A stretch of DNA of 64,000 nucleotides from UBA4810 sp002479215 (GTDB taxonomy: Bacteria > Desulfobacterota > Syntrophia > Syntrophales > Smithellaceae), in assembly GCA_049514435.1 (NCBI GenBank), contig JBEKVB010000001.1, forward strand, positions 248,001 to 312,000, read 5' to 3'. Position 1 is the first letter of the stretch. Each line of letters starts with the position of its first letter. The position numbers and the translations under genes were made by a program. This document shows, piece after piece, positions 7,995 to 17,109 of this stretch. The notes beneath the pieces are model-generated. The model had not been told where the DNA came from and did not search any database. It saw nothing but the letters and a program-made list of their open reading frames with translations.

Positions 7995-10900
7995 ATGCAT
8001 AGTTTAGGAATTAATATCGGCTCCTCTAATGTTAAAGTGACCATGCTGGAGGGAAATAACATTTTATGGAGCTCTGTAGAACCTCATGAAGGAAATTTTC
8101 TTTATACTCTCAAAAATATATTATTATCACGCAATATTCCGGCTGATATTAAATCACTGGCCACAGGCACAGAAGGCAGACATCTTCTAAATATAAACAG
8201 CGTAATCGAACCACTTTGTATCGAAGAAGCGCTTCAACGCCTGAATTACGAAGTTGATGCTTTGGTTTCTTTGGGCGGAGAAGATCTTGTTGTTTATACC
8301 ATCGATAAAAACAACAAGATAATAACTAGTTTTTCTGGAAATAAATGTGCTTCAGGTACCGGCGAATTTTTTAAACAGCAGCTCGCCCGGATGAACATGA
8401 ATCTTGATGATATTAATTCAATTCCCGAACATTGTTGTGTTTTAAAACTATCTTCGCGTTGTTCTGTTTTTATGAAAAGCGACTGCACGCATCGCTTGAA
8501 TAAAGGCGAAGCAAATAAGGGCGACATTGCTTTATCTTTGAGCGATGTAATGGCCATTAAAGTGATTGATTTTCTTAAAAGGGCCAGGATAGCCAAGGGC
8601 AAAGTGATGCTTGTAGGTGGTGTTACACAAAATCAATACATCATTCGGTTTATCCGGGAGCGGATGCCGGAAATCGAATTAATAGTTCCCGATCAGGCTC
8701 CGTATTTTGAAGCGTACGGGGCTGCGCTTATGGCCAGAAATTCCGGCAGCATTCTGCCTCCTGTAAATTCTCTTTTTAAGCAAAGCCGCGTTCAATTTAA
8801 GAGATTTAAAAACTTAAAAAATGCTGAAGGCAGAGTAACTTATCTACCTTCCTCAAAGACAAAAGTTATTGCAGGCAAAGAGTATATCCTCGGCGTTGAC
8901 GGCGGTTCAACTACCACGAAGGCCTGTTTAATTGACATAGAAACAAATGAAATCACTGCATCCTTCTATGGACGTACACATGGTGATCCGGTCGCGGCTC
9001 TCAAAAATTGCCTTATCGAAATGAAGAAACAAATCAAAGAAGATATAGGTGCCGGTAAAATTAGCATAACACTTGCCTCGACGACCGGATCATCCCGGGA
9101 AATACTGGGCGTTTTTTTGGAAACGCCGGCTGTCTATAATGAGATTATAGCGCATGCCGTCGGCACTACTTTTTATAGGAATAATATCGATACAATCTTC
9201 GAAATCGGCGGACAGGACGCCAAATATGTTTTTCTAAAGAATAAAGTTCCGATAGACTACGCCATGAACGAAGCCTGTTCCGCCGGCACCGGTTCGTTTT
9301 TAGAAGAATCGGCGCACGGCGATTTGAATATCGCCGATGCTTCGGAAATCGGGGATATCGCTATTGAGGCTAAAGAGCCGTTGAAGTTCGGCGAACATTG
9401 CTCCGCTTTTATCAACTCGGACATCCGCAACGCTATTCAACAGGGCGCCTCCCGTGAAGATATTACCGCCGGTATCGTCACCTCCATCGTCTCTAATTAT
9501 CTAAACAGAGTTGTGGGTAATAGGACCATTGGCAAAAACATCGTCCTGCAAGGGGGGGTAGCCAAAAACAAGGCTGTGCCTCTGGCTTTTGCCATGTTGT
9601 TGAATAAGGATATTCTGGTGCCTCCCGATCCCGAACTAATGGGTTGTTTTGGCGTAGGAATACTTGCCAAACAGAAATTATCCGATGACTTTTTGACCAA
9701 AGCCGCTTACGATATTGACCACATACTTATGACGGAAATTATTTATGAAAAGGAATTTCAGTGCCAAGCCTGTGATAATTTCTGTTCGATACGCATTCTC
9801 AGCGTGAACAACAACAAGTATATGTTCGGCGGCAGGTGTAACAAGTATGCCAATATCAGAAAGAAAAAAACAATTAATGAAGGCGAAGTTTTTGATTATA
9901 TTGAACAGCGCAACGATCTCCTCTTTAAGGAATTCGCTCCCGATCCTGACGAGCTAATCAAGAAGAAAGATTTCATTGTTGGAATCCCCCGTTGTTTTTC
10001 CATCTATACGCTTTGGCCTCTTTATTCCTGGTTTTTTCACGCTTTAGGAATTGAAACTGTTGTCTCGAAGAACATTTCGCATGAAGGCACGGCGAGGGTC
10101 GAAAGCAGTTATTGTTTTCCTGCAGAAATTGCCCATGGAGCCGTTCAGGACATATTTGACCGCAATCTAGATTATATTTTCCTGCCCCACTTCCGGGATA
10201 TGGAAAGTTACGAAAAAGATTCTCCGGCAAATTTTTGCCCTATTACACAAGCTCTGCCTTATTATATCAAAAAAGCATTCCCGGAAATTCCGGAAGATAA
10301 ATATTTAACACCTGTTGTCAGTTTTATGTACGGCATTGAAAAGGCCAGCGAGTCTTTTATTGAAATGGCCAAAATGCTAGGATTTTCTGAACGCGAAGCT
10401 ATAAACGCATTTGCGATCGCCTACAAAAAACAGACGGAATGTTTTGCCCGATTTGCTGAACTAGGAAAAACTGCGCTTAAAGAAGCACGGAAGGCCAAAA
10501 GGCCTGTTATTGCCCTTCTGGGACGTCCTTACAACGCCTTTACAACTGACGCGAATATGGGCATTCCCCGAAAATATACAACCCGCGGCTATTCAGTTAT
10601 CCCTTATGATATTCTTCCTTTTGCCGATAAGCCGATCTATCCCAATATGTACTGGTATTACGGCCAGCAGGATATGAAAGCCAGTATGCTGCTCAAAGAT
10701 GAAGATAATATATATATTACCTATATTTCTAATTTTTCCTGCGCGCCCGATTCTTTTATGCTGCATTATATTAAATGGATAATGGGTACCAAACCTTTTT
10801 TAATTCTGGAGTTGGATTCTCATACGGCCGATGCCGGAGTGGATACGCGCATCGAGGCTTTTCTGGACATCATCGAAGGATACAGGTCAAAAGTTGCTAA

Positions 10901-12305
10901 GATCAGCGAGAGCAGATATGATAATGCTTTGAGATTTATCAATAATCGCAACGAAGAAATTTACATTAAGAATATTGTTACCGAAGAAAAGATTCCTATC
11001 AAAAACAATCCGCGCGTCAAACTGCTTCTCTCGAGCATGGGCAGGCTATCGGCCGAGCTTATAGCGGCGACGATCAGAGCATTCGGCGTCAATGCGGAAG
11101 CGATGCCGGTTCCGGATATATATACTCTGCAGATGGCGCGTAATCATGCCTCCGGCAAGGAATGCGTGCCGTCGCATCTGGTCTTAGGCAGCGTCCTCAA
11201 ATATTTATCTTCCGAAAAATACCGCAAGGATGAAATTTATCTATTGTTTGTTCCTACCACAACAGGACCATGCCGCACCGGTCAATACTTCGTCTTTTAT
11301 GAAAACCTCTTTAAGGATTTGCGTCTGGAAAATGTTGTTATCATTACGATGGATTCAGACAACTCCTATACCGAGCTTGGTCAGGATTTCGCCAAATATG
11401 CGTGGTGGGGAATTATTATCGGTGACTATATGAAAGACGTGGAAACATCGCTTAGAACCTGCGCGGTAAATCCTATAGAAGCGATGGCAATATATGATCG
11501 GCTTTGGCGCAGGATGATCAGTGTCGCCGAACATGACATCACCAAAGTTCTTCCCATCTTAAAGGAGATTTCGGCCGATATTGCCCATATCCCCTTGAAG
11601 AAGAAAATCGATGAATGCCCCAAGATACTCATTGTTGGCGAGATATATGTGCGCCGCGACGATTTTGCCGTGGATGAATTGATTCAACACTTCAGTAATC
11701 ACGGGATTATCGGCAAGATATCTAATATTGCCGAATGGATTTACTACTGTGATTTTGTCCGCAATTATGAACTCAAAAAAAGACTGCGTTTAATCCCCTG
11801 GTATCGACGGATCTTTACCAGAGAAATTATGGATTTGATCAACTGGAATATAGAACATGCCTACAAACACAAAGTGGAAAAAAACGTTCATGGGGCGTTG
11901 AACTCAACAGGTCTTGTTCCGCACACTCCGCATAATATGCAAGAGATTATGAAAAACACCCAAAAATATTTCGTGAGCCATGAGCTTTATTCGGAAATCA
12001 GTGTATCGAGCGGTGTTGCTGCTACGGCAATGATGGACGGCTACTCCGGCATAGTAAATATTTCACCTTTTGCTTGTCTCATTGGAAGAGTCATTGAGGG
12101 GCTTTTCACTCCATGGGCCAGAGAACGAAAATACCCGATAATATCCATCGAGATTGACGGCAACCTTTTGCCTCCCAATGTTCTCAGCAAATTGGAAATA
12201 TTTATGCTCAATGTGTTGAGGTTCAAAGGCAATGTTAATATTAATACAATGGTGGAAAAAGAAGGTGTCCAACCTGTGGCCATAGACAGAAAAATAATCA
12301 GATAA
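7995..12305 (+). CDS. Giant acyl-CoA dehydratase activase (two BadF/BcrA ATPase domains plus dehydratase-like half)
   Basis: The 1436-residue protein has two ASKHA-fold ATPase domains. Each starts with a phosphate-binding loop (GINIGSSNVKVT near residue 4 and GVDGGSTTTKAC near 297). Each has two cysteines of the kind that bridge a [4Fe-4S] cluster in HgdC-like activators: KCASGTGEF with SSRCSVF in the first, and ACSAGTGSF with GEHCSAF in the second. A DUF2229-like segment follows (IPRCFSIYTLWPLYSWFF, near 660). The C-terminal half resembles 2-hydroxyacyl-CoA dehydratase D components. Such proteins drive ATP-dependent electron transfer for benzoyl-CoA reduction or (R)-2-hydroxyacyl-CoA dehydration, but their partner is unknown. 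The gene is monocistronic and has no clear ribosome site before the ATG. Confidence 0.9.
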   Translation: MHSLGINIGSSNVKVTMLEGNNILWSSVEPHEGNFLYTLKNILLSRNIPADIKSLATGTEGRHLLNINSVIEPLCIEEALQRLNYEVDALVSLGGEDLVVYTIDKNNKIITSFSGNKCASGTGEFFKQQLARMNMNLDDINSIPEHCCVLKLSSRCSVFMKSDCTHRLNKGEANKGDIALSLSDVMAIKVIDFLKRARIAKGKVMLVGGVTQNQYIIRFIRERMPEIELIVPDQAPYFEAYGAALMARNSGSILPPVNSLFKQSRVQFKRFKNLKNAEGRVTYLPSSKTKVIAGKEYILGVDGGSTTTKACLIDIETNEITASFYGRTHGDPVAALKNCLIEMKKQIKEDIGAGKISITLASTTGSSREILGVFLETPAVYNEIIAHAVGTTFYRNNIDTIFEIGGQDAKYVFLKNKVPIDYAMNEACSAGTGSFLEESAHGDLNIADASEIGDIAIEAKEPLKFGEHCSAFINSDIRNAIQQGASREDITAGIVTSIVSNYLNRVVGNRTIGKNIVLQGGVAKNKAVPLAFAMLLNKDILVPPDPELMGCFGVGILAKQKLSDDFLTKAAYDIDHILMTEIIYEKEFQCQACDNFCSIRILSVNNNKYMFGGRCNKYANIRKKKTINEGEVFDYIEQRNDLLFKEFAPDPDELIKKKDFIVGIPRCFSIYTLWPLYSWFFHALGIETVVSKNISHEGTARVESSYCFPAEIAHGAVQDIFDRNLDYIFLPHFRDMESYEKDSPANFCPITQALPYYIKKAFPEIPEDKYLTPVVSFMYGIEKASESFIEMAKMLGFSEREAINAFAIAYKKQTECFARFAELGKTALKEARKAKRPVIALLGRPYNAFTTDANMGIPRKYTTRGYSVIPYDILPFADKPIYPNMYWYYGQQDMKASMLLKDEDNIYITYISNFSCAPDSFMLHYIKWIMGTKPFLILELDSHTADAGVDTRIEAFLDIIEGYRSKVAKISESRYDNALRFINNRNEEIYIKNIVTEEKIPIKNNPRVKLLLSSMGRLSAELIAATIRAFGVNAEAMPVPDIYTLQMARNHASGKECVPSHLVLGSVLKYLSSEKYRKDEIYLLFVPTTTGPCRTGQYFVFYENLFKDLRLENVVIITMDSDNSYTELGQDFAKYAWWGIIIGDYMKDVETSLRTCAVNPIEAMAIYDRLWRRMISVAEHDITKVLPILKEISADIAHIPLKKKIDECPKILIVGEIYVRRDDFAVDELIQHFSNHGIIGKISNIAEWIYYCDFVRNYELKKRLRLIPWYRRIFTREIMDLINWNIEHAYKHKVEKNVHGALNSTGLVPHTPHNMQEIMKNTQKYFVSHELYSEISVSSGVAATAMMDGYSGIVNISPFACLIGRVIEGLFTPWARERKYPIISIEIDGNLLPPNVLSKLEIFMLNVLRFKGNVNINTMVEKEGVQPVAIDRKIIR

Positions 12306-12448
12306 TGTCTTATCCGGGCGCTAAGTCTTTTATATTTTAGACTGAATATATATTTCCGATTGTGGTTTCCCAATTATCTGATGGTTTTAAGCCGCTGTAG
12401 GCTGTCTATTCCCAAAATTGTCTTTCCCCGATAAGAAGACTACTCTGA

Positions 12449-12612
12449 TCGCGGATAAACTTAAAATCACCGGTGAGTATTCCTGAAGAAAAGATTAAAC
12501 CATTCAACAAAGATGGACACCTCTTCCTCAACATCAACACGCCGTAAGATTTAGAGGTGATTAGGCTGAAGACTGACTCATACCCCGATACCCTAAAGGG
12601 CACGCGAGACTG
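12449..12612 (+). pseudogene. Decayed C-terminal fragment of mobA-like molybdenum cofactor guanylyltransferase
   Basis: The frame from 12449 reads IPEEKIKPFNKDG and LFLNINTP, then TAA at 12545-12547, then DLEVIRLK to a second stop at 12610. FxNINTPEDL is the characteristic end of MobA-type nucleotidyltransferases. The stop falls exactly where the expected Glu codon would be (GAA to TAA). Nothing resembling the N-terminal LAGGxSxRMG part remains upstream. The rest of 12306-12656 contains nothing I recognise. Confidence 0.6.
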
Positions 12613-12656
12613 AAGGCTCACTGCATCAACCTTCTACCTTCAGCCTATCAACCTTT

Positions 12657-13376
12657 TTACTTATGTATTGGTATTGGTTGCACCCATTTTTCATTTTCAC
12701 CGTCGTAAAACCACTTATTTGCAAAACCACGACGGTGAATAAAGCTGGGATTTTCCGCCCAATGAAGAAGCTCCTTATAGGCCTTATGCAACTTTCTAAA
12801 AGTTGGAGCATGACCGCCAAGGTCGGGATGATGAATTTTAGCCTGCTTTCGGTATGAGGTTTTAATGATTTTGCGCAATTCAACGGAGGTTAAATCATCT
12901 TTATTAATTCCCAGATAGTTTAAGGCGTTGGTTTTAACACCGGGGATGTTTATTACTGTAGGCCGTAAGGATATCTGAGCAGGATATTTTGTCGCCAATT
13001 CCAGCACACGGCGGGAGGCTAAATACTTTTTCGCCGTGCGTTTTTCCTCTTCCCACCAGGCTCTTCCCAGCATATTGGCCATTTTGCCGAAATCCTCCGC
13101 CGGTTTGTGGTTTATTGATCGCTGTTGCGTAAATCTGAATATCTCTTTTACTCCGCGGGGTATTATATCCAGAATAATTATTGTGTCGGAAAAATAAAAA
13201 GTCGCGTAACGCGTGTTTAACGCCTGCAGTAAACCGCTTCTCATGTTCAGTTTCTGCCGGAGATTCTGCCGGCATTTGATCGAACAATATTTACGGTTAT
13301 TGATATTTTCCGTTGATCCGCAGGAAAGGCACTGATTCTGCTTCTCATTATTAACAATAGTTATACTTTTTCTCAA
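12657..13376 (-). CDS. Zinc-finger protein with C-terminal J domain
   Basis: A short zinc-binding N-terminus, CLSCG...YCSIKCRQNL (two CxxC-like pairs), is followed by about 130 residues I cannot assign. A J domain follows, LNYLGINKDDLTSVELRKII then YRKQAKIHHPDLGGH, with the HPD motif needed to stimulate Hsp70. Putting the J domain at the C-terminal side is unlike DnaJ itself. I start it at TTG 13376. An ATG at 13427 is also in frame but would overlap the upstream carbonic anhydrase by 41 bases. A DnaK-partner co-chaperone role is inferred from the HPD motif only. Confidence 0.7.
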   Translation of the reverse strand: MRKSITIVNNEKQNQCLSCGSTENINNRKYCSIKCRQNLRQKLNMRSGLLQALNTRYATFYFSDTIIILDIIPRGVKEIFRFTQQRSINHKPAEDFGKMANMLGRAWWEEEKRTAKKYLASRRVLELATKYPAQISLRPTVINIPGVKTNALNYLGINKDDLTSVELRKIIKTSYRKQAKIHHPDLGGHAPTFRKLHKAYKELLHWAENPSFIHRRGFANKWFYDGENEKWVQPIPIHK

Positions 13377-13386
13377 AGCTCTGCCA

Positions 13387-14004
13387 TTATTTTTTTGCCG
13401 CTGCCAAATAACCCTTCGCCAGAACAATATTTACATGGAGCACTCCTTTATTCATATCCTTAAGCGGATAATCGGGAGTAATCTTCGGTAAATTATCGGC
13501 CTCGGCCTGGGTCTTTATAACCGACCCCACCGGCACATAGCGGCCGTCGGCAACCTTCACGCCCATCAGCACTGCCGCCGGTTCAATTACACAATTCTGT
13601 CCGACAACAGATTTAAACACCAGCACTTTCATGCCTACAAAAGTATTATCCATAACCACAGACGGCCCATGAATTTGCACCTGGTGAGCCAGCGAAACAC
13701 GGCTGCCCACATAAACGGCGTATTTCTTTGAGTTCACTTCACAGAGATTCTTCTCTACCGGCTTTCCGTCAACTTCAGTTTCCAGCGCGTGAATCACAAC
13801 GCCATCCTGGATATTGCAATCATCACCTACGTAAATAGGCTGGCCCTCATCGCCGCGAACCGAAGCTGCAGGCGCAACCATAATATTTTTTCCTAAGGTT
13901 ACATTTCCGATTACTGCCGCCAGCGGATGAACATATGTGGAAAAACCAATAATAGGTTCGGATACGCGTTTACTGAAATCAGCCTGAACATTCTTTTCAA
14001 TCAT
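13387..14004 (-). CDS. Gamma-class carbonic anhydrase (Cam type)
   Basis: The 205 residues form a left-handed beta-helix hexapeptide protein. Residues known from Methanosarcina Cam are all present with a constant offset. They are R50 and D52 (RGDEG), Q66 and D67 (NIQDG), H72, H107 and H112 (LAHQVQIHG). The proton-shuttle equivalents E53 and E75 are kept, and these are missing in many CamH-type relatives. It should hydrate CO2 with a metal at trimer interfaces. There is no signal peptide, so it is probably cytoplasmic. GGAGG precedes the ATG. It follows coaE in the minus-strand series. Confidence 0.88.
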   Translation of the reverse strand: MIEKNVQADFSKRVSEPIIGFSTYVHPLAAVIGNVTLGKNIMVAPAASVRGDEGQPIYVGDDCNIQDGVVIHALETEVDGKPVEKNLCEVNSKKYAVYVGSRVSLAHQVQIHGPSVVMDNTFVGMKVLVFKSVVGQNCVIEPAAVLMGVKVADGRYVPVGSVIKTQAEADNLPKITPDYPLKDMNKGVLHVNIVLAKGYLAAAKK

Positions 14005-14052
14005 TTTTTTGCCTCCGCAATAATATTCTTAAAAATTAGAAAAACCGTAGTT

Positions 14053-14691
14053 TTAAGTTTTTTCTCTGCTTTTATGCTGGGTTTTATTTCTTTCAATTTT
14101 TAAAAGCTTTTGCCATACTTCTTCCACTTTTTTTTCCGTTTCGGCAACAGTCTTTTGATTATCAATCACAATATCCGCCAATCGAGCCTTTTCGCCAATC
14201 TGCATCTGGTTCATAAGGCGTTTTTTGGCTTCATCTCTGCTCAAACCATTGCGGGCAATCAGCCTCTGAATTTGCTCAGCGGGAGATATTAAAACCAGCA
14301 AAGTCAAATCGAAAAGATGCTGCATATTTTCCTCGAACAAAAGAGGAACATCCGATAAAATTATGACGTTTTTTTCTTTTTTTTCAATTTTTTCCAGAAG
14401 GGTTTTCCACTCGTTCGATACGTAAGGATGGACGATACCGTTGAGGGTTTTGAGCTTTTGTGAATCGGCAAAAACAATCTGTGCTAATTTATAACGGTCA
14501 ATATTTTTATCCGGCAGCAGAATACTTTCGCCAAAATATTGGACGATTTTTCCCCAAGCAGGTTGTCCCGGTTTTTCAACTTTGTGCGCAAGCTGATCGA
14601 AATCAATCAAATGAGCGCCATGCCGAATAAACATCTCCGATACTGTAGATTTTCCGCAAGCAATACCTCCCGTCAATCCGACGTTTAACAT
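14053..14691 (-). CDS. coaE: Dephospho-CoA kinase
   Basis: This enzyme phosphorylates the 3'-hydroxyl of dephospho-CoA, the last step of coenzyme A synthesis. The P-loop GLTGGIACGKST spans residues 5-16. HLIDFDQLAHKV and the lid region follow. The length of 212 is normal apart from a Lys/Arg-rich tail. It stands 63 bases downstream of coaX, which encodes the first enzyme of the same pathway. Confidence 0.95.
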   Translation of the reverse strand: MLNVGLTGGIACGKSTVSEMFIRHGAHLIDFDQLAHKVEKPGQPAWGKIVQYFGESILLPDKNIDRYKLAQIVFADSQKLKTLNGIVHPYVSNEWKTLLEKIEKKEKNVIILSDVPLLFEENMQHLFDLTLLVLISPAEQIQRLIARNGLSRDEAKKRLMNQMQIGEKARLADIVIDNQKTVAETEKKVEEVWQKLLKIERNKTQHKSREKT

Positions 14692-14734
14692 TTTTTCGAT
14701 AACCTCGTAATAAGTCCTAAAACTATAAATACCG

Positions 14735-14756
14735 GACGACTCTTTACGAAGTCGTC
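14735..14756 (-). terminator. Hairpin at the coaX stop codon, possible weak terminator
   Basis: GACGACT (14735-14741) pairs with AGTCGTC (14750-14756) around an eight-base loop. The stem touches the coaX stop codon. Only a mixed AT stretch and no clean T run follows on the minus strand, so it may attenuate rather than end transcription before coaE. Confidence 0.45.
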
Positions 14757-15534
14757 ATGATTTGCTGTTTAAGTTATAAATAATGCGTAAACCTTCCAAA
14801 GTCAGCATATCTTCAATTTTATCGATGCATTTTGTTTCCGAAGCCACTAAGCGAGCCAATCCTCCCGTGGCGATTACCAGAGGTTTAGTTTTTATCTCGG
14901 CTTTCATCCTCTCCACAATGCCGTCAATGAGTCCGGCATAACCAAAAATAATTCCCGCCTGCATTGCGCTCACTGTATCCTTGGTAACCACCGATTTAGG
15001 CTTGCTCAATTCCACGCGGGGAAGCCTTGCCGCCCGTTCAAATAGCGCTTCGCTGGAAATCATTATTCCGGGCGCGATACATCCCCCCATGTATTCTCCT
15101 TTTGGTGAAATATAATCAAAAGTCGTCGCCGTACCGAAATCAATTATAATTGCCGCCTGCCGGTATTTATCGTAAGCGGCAACGGCATTAACGATTCTAT
15201 CGGCTCCTACTTCTTTGGGATTATCATAAAAAATAGGCATTCCTGTTTTAATTCCAGGTCCTACGATCAACGGTTTTACATTGAAATATTTTACACACAA
15301 AGGTTCCAAGATATTGAGCATCGGCGGTACTACGCACGAAATAATAATCGCATTTACTGCTTTAATTTTTTCGGTTTTCATTCTGCTGGACTGATACAAG
15401 TTAAAAATGAGCATACCATATTCATCAATTGTGTGATCAATCTCCGTACGAATTCGCCAGTCATGAATCAGCTGATCGCCGTCATAAAGTCCCAGCACAG
15501 TATTGGTATTGCCTACGTCAATTACCAGCAACAT
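14755..15534 (-). CDS. coaX: Type III pantothenate kinase
   Basis: This is the ASKHA-fold CoaX that phosphorylates pantothenate, the first step of CoA synthesis. The phosphate loop DVGNTNTVLGLYDG is at residues 5-18. GADRIVNAVAAY and the phosphate-2 loop DFGTATTFDYI are clear. The 259 residues are typical. It overlaps the upstream birA gene by 17 bases, so the two are coupled. Type III enzymes are known to escape CoA feedback and to need a monovalent cation. Confidence 0.96.
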   Translation of the reverse strand: MLLVIDVGNTNTVLGLYDGDQLIHDWRIRTEIDHTIDEYGMLIFNLYQSSRMKTEKIKAVNAIIISCVVPPMLNILEPLCVKYFNVKPLIVGPGIKTGMPIFYDNPKEVGADRIVNAVAAYDKYRQAAIIIDFGTATTFDYISPKGEYMGGCIAPGIMISSEALFERAARLPRVELSKPKSVVTKDTVSAMQAGIIFGYAGLIDGIVERMKAEIKTKPLVIATGGLARLVASETKCIDKIEDMLTLEGLRIIYNLNSKS

Positions 15535-16333
15535 TTTTTTGAGTCTCCTTTAATATTGTTGCATCTCCCACGGATATCTTGATTTTTCTGTCTTCCGCCG
15601 TAAGTAGCAGTAGTGAACCTTGTTCGTCAATACCTAGCGCTTTTCCGCTTATCACTTCATCACCGGATATTATTTGAACTCTCTTATCAATCATCGGCGT
15701 CATGCTCAACCACTTTTCTTTTACAGCGCTAAAACCATCCTCAATAAGCTTTTTATACCATTTTGTCAGATTTTCATACAGGCCAATTATTAATTCCTGA
15801 CGGGAAATTTTTCTCCCTGTTTCTATAGCTAAAGACGTGGCGGTATTTTTAATATCCTGCGGCAATTGATTATAGTTAATGTTTATATTAATGCCGATAC
15901 CCAAGATAATAAAATCAACTCGGCTTGCTGATGTTTTCATTTGCGCCAGAATACCGCATACTTTTTTCTCCTTCAAAAGAACATCGTTGGGCCATTTCAG
16001 ACTAACCATGCCGGGACAGAAATTATCCATAATTTCGGCTACTGCGACACCGGCTAATATAGAAATCTGCGGCGCACGATCCGGCTTTAAGTTAGGACGC
16101 AGGATAATGGAAGTGTAAATATTACTTCCTGAAGGCGAATGCCAGACTCTCTGCAAGCGCCCTTTGCCTTTGGTCTGGCTGTCGGCAATAACAACAGTGC
16201 CTTCAGGCGAACCTGCGGCAGCAAGATTAAATGCTTCATCATTCGTGGAACCGCTTTCCGGATAAAAATGAATCTTATGCCCGATAAGACTTCCCGCAAG
16301 TTTATTTTCCAATAGTTGAATGGCATAGTCCAT
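15518..16333 (-). CDS. birA: Biotin-[acetyl-CoA-carboxylase] ligase without repressor domain
   Basis: The ligase domain starts near residue 20 with the substrate motif ESGSTNDEAF. The biotinyl-AMP loop reads KGKGRLQRVWHSPSG, a GRGRxxR variant. SLKWPNDVLL and CGILAQMK follow, with a small SH3-like C-terminal domain. The N-terminal helix-turn-helix of repressor-type BirA is absent, so it should biotinylate carrier proteins without regulating the bio operon. It overlaps coaX. Confidence 0.93.
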   Translation of the reverse strand: MDYAIQLLENKLAGSLIGHKIHFYPESGSTNDEAFNLAAAGSPEGTVVIADSQTKGKGRLQRVWHSPSGSNIYTSIILRPNLKPDRAPQISILAGVAVAEIMDNFCPGMVSLKWPNDVLLKEKKVCGILAQMKTSASRVDFIILGIGINININYNQLPQDIKNTATSLAIETGRKISRQELIIGLYENLTKWYKKLIEDGFSAVKEKWLSMTPMIDKRVQIISGDEVISGKALGIDEQGSLLLLTAEDRKIKISVGDATILKETQKNVAGN

Positions 16334-16445
16334 AAAGATAAATAAGAATTGGGAGAGAATATATTAGGTTAATTTTTGAATAGCAATTTCAACCGCAAGT
16401 AATAATTTCATAAGTGTTGTATCTGAGCTTCAACCTGATGGTTTA

Positions 16446-16952
16446 TTATGCCCAAACGGTCTTTTTTAAATTATTAATGGTCACTTCTTTTATCGGATAC
16501 AAATCTTCGACAATCTCATCGGGCTGAAACCAGAGCTTTATTTCTTTTTCCGCATCTTCAGAATTAGCAGAGGCGTGGACAACGTTTTCAAATACCCCGC
16601 TGGTCGTAATTCTTCCATACGCTCCTCTTATGGATACCGGATTTGCCTTTTCCGGATCTGTTTCACCCACAATATCCCGGATTTTCTTTATAGCATCCTC
16701 ACCCTGATACACTAAAGCAAGCACTCTATACGTCTTGTGCACATCTCCAATGATATAGTTTATTAATTCGGCGAAAAATGGTTTTTCTTTGAGATGTTCA
16801 TAATGTTTTTCAGCAAGCTCCCGGCTGACGCGTACAACTTTCGCCCCCATAATAGTCAGTTTTGCCTCTGACAATCTGGAAATGACATTGCCCGTAAGCG
16901 ATTTAACAAGTCCGTCTGGTTTAATAAGTATCAATGTTTGTTCAATTGCCAT
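16446..16952 (-). CDS. ndk: Nucleoside diphosphate kinase
   Basis: The enzyme balances NTP pools by a phosphohistidine relay. EQTLILIKPDGL opens the protein and the active histidine is H126 in FENVVHASAN. At 168 residues it is about 25 longer than the common 140-145. The extra residues lie around 68-85 and at the C-terminus, as in some anaerobe versions. The usual RG(D/S)xxxxxGxNxxHGSDS block is recognisable but altered (HASAN rather than HGSDS). The start follows GGAG. Confidence 0.9.
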   Translation of the reverse strand: MAIEQTLILIKPDGLVKSLTGNVISRLSEAKLTIMGAKVVRVSRELAEKHYEHLKEKPFFAELINYIIGDVHKTYRVLALVYQGEDAIKKIRDIVGETDPEKANPVSIRGAYGRITTSGVFENVVHASANSEDAEKEIKLWFQPDEIVEDLYPIKEVTINNLKKTVWA

Positions 16953-17109
16953 ATCGACTCCAATTTAAATATTTTATAGTTACAATTTATTCCACCCGGT
17001 GATACTTTGTTATTATAATTATTTACAGTATATTTTTGCAATAAATAATATTGGCATTTTTTTGTCAATTTATCTTTTTCTAAACATCTTAAAACGAAGA
17101 ATAAATTCC

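Noticed and set aside
12406..12621. Minus-strand 71-codon frame in the gap after the activase
   Set aside because: It lies antisense to the readable mobA remnant and has no protein-like pattern of its own.
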